A DNA stretch of 64,000 bases from NCBI RefSeq assembly GCF_036324505.1, contig NC_086366.1, positions 10,285,927-10,349,926 of the forward strand, given 5' to 3'. Under the pieces are notes generated by a model that was not told where the DNA came from, made no database searches, and saw nothing but the letters and a program-made list of their open reading frames with translations. The translations under genes were made by a program, and so were the position numbers. The stretch is from Eleginops maclovinus (taxonomy: Eukaryota > Chordata > Actinopteri > Perciformes > Eleginopidae). Numbering within the stretch: the first letter of the stretch is position 1; each line of letters opens with the position of its first letter. This document shows positions 57,054 to 64,000 of this stretch, one piece after another.

Positions 57054-58968
57054 TAAATGTACTATATAGTGTTCTCCATAGTGTGGGCGCCTGAAGGTGA
57101 CTTGCAGCATCCATTTCCTCCTTCAACCTCACTCATTGTTAAAGAATCTGGAAAGAGTCACACCGCATTGTCACACATCTATCCCTCCGAGGCCAGGCGC
57201 TGCTTTATATGTGCACAGTCATCATCATCACTGTCTCTCCCTCTCTCTGTCTCACTCTCTCTGACACACCAACACACACCCGGGCAGATACAAATACATA
57301 GACACAATACACAAAAGCAGATAGCAAACCAAATGAAAGATGAACAGATATATTACACTTACGGAATGACTATGATAGAAGGGCTGAACCTGTGAAGGAA
57401 GAGCAGGGTGTGAATGTCTTTTTTTAATGAAGATGGAGTAAAAAATAAATGATAAAGAATTGAGTAAGATACAAAGTATAGAGGGAATAGGGGCCGGCTG
57501 GTCCTCATAGATGCGAGTGACATTATTATGGGATAGGTGTCCGTCACGCATTAGTAACACACTTACACACACGTACCACCCCCAGGGCACTGGTTTCAGT
57601 ATGAGGCCGTGGCTTGTCTCTTGCAGAGCAACAAAATCACACTTAATCACCAGGAGAGAAAGAGGAGAAAGAAGCAGCGCGCTTGTGGAGGATGACAGTT
57701 TGACTCCTCTGCTTGTTATTTTCACTCTCGAGTACACACAGTCCACACACAATTTAGAACACATAAACTCACACATACATAGACTGGTGCAAAGAACTTC
57801 ACACACACACATATGCATGGTATATACACAAAATAATGCAATCTATTGCATCATACCAGACAGATGTCCTCGGAAAAGCTGTTCTGTTAGACCCAGTGAC
57901 CACATTCATAATGACACTACCGGATCATTATGCTACTATATGCCAGTCCCAAGCCCATTTTAAGTAAGACAAATGCTTGACTTGTCAAGAGAGATGTAGT
58001 GTTACATTTTAAATGTGGTTATAAATGTCATTATGTGCCAGAGGATCAAAATGTAAGATGCAAGACACAGCACTCCATCAGCATTGTAATTTATTCAAGG
58101 ACTAAAAGAGTGCAAATCAACCTCAGTCGTGAGCTCTACATCAAAAGAGAGAAATAATGAAATGCAGTAAAAACATCTAAAACCAATAGTACAGTTTGCA
58201 GTTCAATCTTGTTACTGTGTTGTGTCTTTTCTATAAGAAGAACCACTTGTGGATAATCAATAAACAGCATGGAGTGCCATTGTGTTATGATAATGACTAG
58301 CATTGTTCTCATATTTGTCCTGTCTGTCTCAGTAAGCATGGCATGTTGATTTGCATAATCAAATCTGTGGTTGGAGGAGCCGCTAACACTTCAGTGAGGT
58401 GTGAATGGACACCCAGAAGTAGACGCAAAGCATGGATCCGTAAACAATAACACAGCATTCATTGATCTCAGCACAGAGCCTATTGACCCTCTTTTAAGAT
58501 GCCAACTCCTTCCAACAGTTTACATTTGTATAATTGTTCTAAAGGACTTGACACAGTAGTTTCTATCCAACTGTATTCAATCATTAAAAAAAAAAAGTTG
58601 AAAGGGGACAAATTCTGGTGGTGAAGTAATACACATTTGGCTCTGTAATATTTACAGCTATACTGGACTTTATATGACCACCAAAATGCAAAAGTGATGT
58701 TTATGTTAATGAAGGAACATGACACCCACTGTGGATGTGTTGCTTACTGGTGCATTTCCAATCGTTTTTTTAGACATCAATAGATCTCTATGGCCCAGAG
58801 GAGTGGGCAGTTTGATTACACATACTTGTTGTCAGGATTATATCACAGTCCAACAAAATAATGTTCTACCTTCACTGAGCAGTGACAGTTTTCAAATGTC
58901 CTATATTATGTTTCACAGAGTCCCTTAAATGCAAGCTATAATTTAGTGTAATTGCAGAAATAACCTGA

Positions 58969-59540
<572 letters not shown>

Positions 59541-60080
59541 CTGTTGCCTTTTATACTACACCTAGAATTGCCTGTCACTGCTGTCTGGTGAAAATCACCC
59601 TCACAATTTAAAAATGATATGACCCAGTGATTTGGATATTTCTTACCAAAATTACTAAAGATTATGGCACCAGTACAATTTGTATAATTATCTATAAAAA
59701 ATTCCCAAATTAAAGTTTTCACCCAGCAGCAGCGATATAGAAGAGAATGTTGAATATGCAAATTATTTGTTTCATCATGGTTTGCTTAATTCCTTGATTT
59801 CTTTATCTTTCTCATTCTGGCCTCTTCTTTGCATATGGTTGTCTGTCCGTCTGTGCTTTTCTTCACCCTTTTCTGCCACCTCTCTGTTAATTTAGAGCCT
59901 GTTAGCTCCATTTCTGTGTCCTCTGTCATTTGTCCGTCCCTTCATGCTCACATCCCTTCTTTCTATCCTCTTTTAACTACTCTATTTCTCCCCAGGGCCA
60001 CCTTACAGGTAACTTTGTCCATCCTTCTGTTGTCTCGTCTCTTTGTTCATTTCATCCCCAGAGATAGTAGTCCTGATAGT

Positions 60081-60120
60081 TATGATGATGGTGATGATGA
60101 TGATAATGATGACAATGATG
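60081..60120 (+). repeat. (GAT)n imperfect repeat
   Basis: GATGATGGT/GATGAT-type units; they give the Asp-rich run in a spurious open frame. Confidence 0.9.
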
Positions 60121-62056
60121 GTTATGATTATTATAGAAAAGATTTATTAAATGAATATGACCGCGAGGAGGGGCAGAACCTCAGCCTGATGCCGCTACAT
60201 CCAGAGCCACGAGGGGGAATTTATAGACATCAGGAGACAAAAAGTGAGAAGCAGGAAGTAGAGGGGCCCGGCCAATGGGGGGACTAGAAACTAAACATAT
60301 TACAGGATCCCACACCCAATATTAAACAAACTAAATTACAGAAATATGAATGGTAATTGGAAAGACACTAAATAAAACTCAGATCATGGAGTACTCTTTA
60401 GTTAATGTTTCAAAATGCACACAAGTAAATCTTAATAGAAGAGAGCATGGAGGGAATGAATGAGAAAGTTTGAGTTCCATAGTTGGTCCTTTTATTTTGA
60501 TTCTCTCTCAGCAGACATTTGTTTATCGGGCCTGTTAACTTGAGCCGACAGTAACAGTCCCAGTAGGTTTCACTGAGGTATTCCGTCAATGCAAATAATT
60601 CATTTTTCAGGTGACTCTGACAGCAGAGTCGTAACACTTTGTCTTCACGATGTTACAAATGCCTGCTGAGGGAAAATAATTGACTAAATTCAGCAAAGCT
60701 GGGCCACTTGCTCTCTCTTCTCTCCCTCCATCTCACTCCGTCAGCATTTCAGATTTGCCTTATGAAAGGCAAAAACAAACAGCACATCAGCCTCACATCC
60801 TGTTCTATAACTTTTCCCCTGTGTGTGGTGCAAACAAGTCTCACAAACCCCAGTCACTGTAGTTTTTCCCTTGTTATTTACACAAAGGTTTTTCCGTTTA
60901 TGAGGGAAAAGTGACAGACAGCGGGTGGATAGGTCCCTTTTTTAAGCCCCCTCCAGAAAACATTCCTGGGACTATCCACGGTTGTCTCTGGCTTCTCTCA
61001 ATCAGCGGAAAAAACCTGACCTACCAGGTGCGCACATGTGGCAGGAAAGTGTGCACATCAGGTGAGCCTGCCCCTCCTCTAGGTGCCTTAATTACAGCGC
61101 TAACTTCACTAGGTGAGGATAATGAATACCCTGATGATTAGAAATGTATGAAGGTATAGCTGCTTTTGATATAATTATTGGTATTTGACTGTTATTATCA
61201 TGACTGGCAAAGATGTTTGAACTGTTTTCATCCATACCTCTTACGTTGATGAGATAAGTCATGGCTTGTATATTAGATCCCCCCAGATAGCACTGTCTCT
61301 CTCTGAAACTCTTCACAATCTTTACCTAGCTTAATCTTTAAAGGCCTGACGTGATAACAATTGCTTTCCTAATTTGTCCTGAACTGAAAATCTTCCAGTC
61401 AAAAGCCATCTCTTACCTGCAGTCTACAAACATATTCTAAGTTCAAATAGGCAGGTTTACAGATAAAGAGGCCGACTAACAAACAAGCAGGCAGCGACTG
61501 CAGTGACCTTTTAGGTAGAGATTTTCTGGCTTTGTCTCCCAAACAAAAGAATAGTCAGCAGTGGGTGGTTGCAGTACAAAAACATTGACAGGAAGGTCTT
61601 TTACAAGTGGCTGTAAAACGCAGAAAGGTACCAAAGCAGAAGACGTAGGACAAAATGAATAAAGGGCATTCAGGAGACAAATTGACGAAGTCATTCAGCC
61701 CCTGCAGCTGTGTTTTGTAAGCACTCCGTTGGAAAACACAATAAGGGAACAGGCCACATATTGAGCATCAAACGAGATACATTTGCAGAGAATAGGGAAA
61801 TGTTAGGAACATTAAAGCTGCTGGTTCTCTACGCCTCATGCTGTTGCATTGTGAGTCTTATAAAGGGCATTGTCCTTGATTGTTTCAGCAAAATATAGTG
61901 TAATTTTTTAAGAGCTTCTCTTTATAAAACATTCCTGATACCAAGAGCTTGACTGAACACCTGTGCACACACAGGACGAATGCCGCATGATATTCAGCCC
62001 TGTGTCCCTGAATTTTGTGTGAGGTCAATTCCTTCAGGGGTGCTGTGGCAAACTCA

Positions 62057-62187
<131 letters not shown>

Positions 62188-62287
62188 AGAAGCTGGCAGG
62201 AGAGCAACAGGAGTGGACAAGAGCACGATCAGCAGACCGCAAAGACCTGGTTAACACCACTTTATATCAGCAATCTGACACACAGCC

Positions 62288-62370
62288 AGGGTTGGGGAGT
62301 AGGCCTAACTGTAACGGCGTTACGTTATTAAATTACAAAATAAATGTAATTTTAATCCGTTGCAGTTCCC
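62288..62370. mobile_element. hAT-like terminus fragment
   Basis: It starts CAGGGTTGGGGAGTAGGCCT and continues TGTAACGGCGTTACG and ATTACAAAATAAATGTAA, word order found in short fish hAT-type elements (CAGGGTTGGGGAGTAAC...). The far end was not located; it may be interrupted by the element at 62703. Confidence 0.45.
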
Positions 62371-62702
62371 CAAGAAAAAAAACGTTTGAGAGCCACTGAG
62401 ATAACTTAAGACTAAAGTGAACTATCCAAACACTCAGAGAGTCCTGTACCTCACCTGCGCTGAGGTTAACTGAGCCTCTGTCTGACAGGAGAGGACTCTC
62501 CTCCACCTTGTTGAGGAAACAGCTCCTTATATCCGTTCTGAAGCTAGCACCAGATGCTAACAATGGCGGTAACGGTGCGTTCTCTCTCGTTCGCGCACTC
62601 ATACAAAATGCGCTAGAGCCAAACACACAAGCTTGAATGACACAGAAAGACTCAGAAGTATTCGTACTGTAGTGTGTGATATTATTTTCGATGGCTTTAT
62701 TG

Positions 62703-63746
62703 CAGTGGCGGCTGGTGAAAAAAAATCTTGGTGGGGCTAGTGTGCCAACAGATTTCCCTGCCTAATCTAGCATAAGCATTCAAATGAACAGTCGGAAAAT
62801 GACTACAGTTCCAGAATAATAATTTAATTTCACAGTTTCCAGCTTCACAGAAAAAGTAACAATTTACAGCTATATTAGACTTTATGCTATCAAATACTAT
62901 ACAATACAATCAAGGGATGAATTAACAACAAGGGTATGATTTCAGCTGAATCTATACAAATCAACAGTGAGTGAGAGTGAATGAGTGAGTGTGGGTTGAG
63001 AAGAGAGAATGAAACAGAACTTTCCTATTAAAATGTAACATAAACAAAGAATTTAGAACCAAGTTATTTTCAAAAATTTTACATAAACAGATTATTTTAA
63101 TACCCTCCTCAAGGAAAAATGCATTTACTTGGAGAAAACAGCATCAGTGCCATACAGTTGTCATTGCATGTCACAGCCTGAGAGAAACAACAAAGCATTC
63201 TCCACAACTATATTACAATTACATACTATAATATTATTACATATTACATCGCCATCATCTCTCTTCGTCGTCGCGCGTATTTTTTCCCCACGTAGCGTAG
63301 GACAGAGTCTGGGAGTCGCACTACGAAAAAAAAGCTATCGCTGGCTCCTTATGTAGCTACAGCAATACTAAACCTTCACGCATTTTACGTAGCAGTTGGG
63401 GCTAAATTTCCAGCGCCCCACCGGCGTTAAATTTGGCGACGTTGATAGGCCAATTATTCATAATTTCCCCCTAGCAACCATAACCGGATTGGCTGTTTAG
63501 CTGCCGGTCAGGGGCACTTTGCCGATCGCCCCATGAGAGAATGATACACTGTCTGTCAGTGGAAATTCACTGTTTAATGAGTGTTAGTTGGTGGAAATGT
63601 TGTTTAAATGATTTAAATTGCATGTAGGCACACACACTATTAAGTAAAACTGACATTGATTTAAAAAAAATATGCAAAAAATATTTTTTCCCCTCAACAG
63701 CTGGTGGGGCAGAGCCCCAGCGCCCCCTATGGGCCAGCCACCTCTG
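62703..63746. mobile_element. hAT-type non-autonomous element with 8-bp target duplication
   Basis: A 1044-bp unit beginning CAGTGGCGGCTGG and ending CCAGCCACCTCTG, giving 13-bp inverted ends with 11 matches. The flanks carry the same 8 bases, CTTTATTG (62695-62702 and 63747-63754), the duplication size of hAT transposases. It contains no long open frame, so it needs a transposase supplied from elsewhere. A CG-rich patch lies at about 63265-63305. Confidence 0.8.
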
Positions 63747-64000
63747 CTTTATTGTATGATCAGTATGACAGATGAACAGATCGCCACTGAGTTTTCAACT
63801 AAAGAAACAGCCAAGCAGAAAATGTGTGTATGGCTCCTGATGCGTACTGACCACTAAACCCCTGAATAGTATTCGCTGCTGAATGTCATTTTCTGACCGT
63901 TATTCTTAAGAAGCTATGCAAAGATTTGTGTTTATTTTAAATCTATATACAACCTCAGAAATGTAGATAAAAAAATAAATATTGAAAAAGGAACCATCCA

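Noticed and set aside
57252..57818. 188-codon open frame on the minus strand
   Set aside because: Cys/Leu/Ser-rich low-complexity translation of CA-rich and AT-rich intron, no domain or motif; lies antisense inside a proven intron.
59829..60287. 152-codon open frame with an Asp/Tyr-rich run
   Set aside because: The acidic run is the translation of a GAT repeat, the start lies in pyrimidine-rich intron, and no splice sites connect it in phase with exon 13.

Overview
The window is vertebrate, almost certainly teleost fish, genomic DNA. It is AT-rich, has very long (TG)n/(CA)n tracts every few kilobases, and carries fish-type mobile elements: a solo LTR, a truncated LINE, hAT-like and TTAA-flanked non-autonomous elements, and a tRNA-like SINE. 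The only protein-coding gene I can support is the middle of one AMPA-type ionotropic glutamate receptor gene on the + strand, spread over about 40 kb. Family-specific sequence in the amino-terminal domain (for example [43 protein letters not shown]) points to GluA4 (gria4) rather than GluA1-3. I cannot tell which teleost co-orthologue (gria4a or gria4b) it is.

Layout: 1-19467 is intron with no recognisable exon. It should be the intron upstream of the third coding exon of the standard AMPA receptor gene plan. Thirteen constitutive coding exons follow: 19468-19707 (exon 3), 23606-23658 (4a), 23888-24019 (4b), 25892-25945 (5), 26857-27015 (6), 31736-31903 (7), 32402-32506 (8), 33385-33495 (9), 40305-40511 (10), 42178-42393 (11a), 43063-43223 (11b), 54843-55041 (12) and 59215-59462 (13). 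All junctions are GT-AG and the phases agree throughout. Together they give 2053 nt, about 684 codons: most of the amino-terminal domain, all of S1, M1, the pore loop M2, M3 and most of S2. Exons 1-2 (signal peptide and N-terminus) lie upstream. The flip/flop exons, M4 and the C-tail lie downstream. I did not find either set in the window.

Main points of interest: (1) exon 13 ends in an R/G RNA-editing hairpin with the edited A opposite a C, and its tip is enlarged by a second perfect stem; (2) intron 9 holds a candidate alternative 3'-terminal exon (35359 onward) that would give a short, N-terminal-domain-only GluA4; (3) two introns split exons that are, as I recall, single in mammals (exons 4 and 11), and both sit directly before exon sequence that itself resembles a 5' splice site; (4) the Q/R-site codon is genomically Gln (CAA), as expected for a calcium-permeable subunit.

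The rest is intronic DNA: microsatellites, decayed mobile elements and unassigned sequence. I found no tRNA or rRNA gene, CRISPR array or second protein-coding gene.
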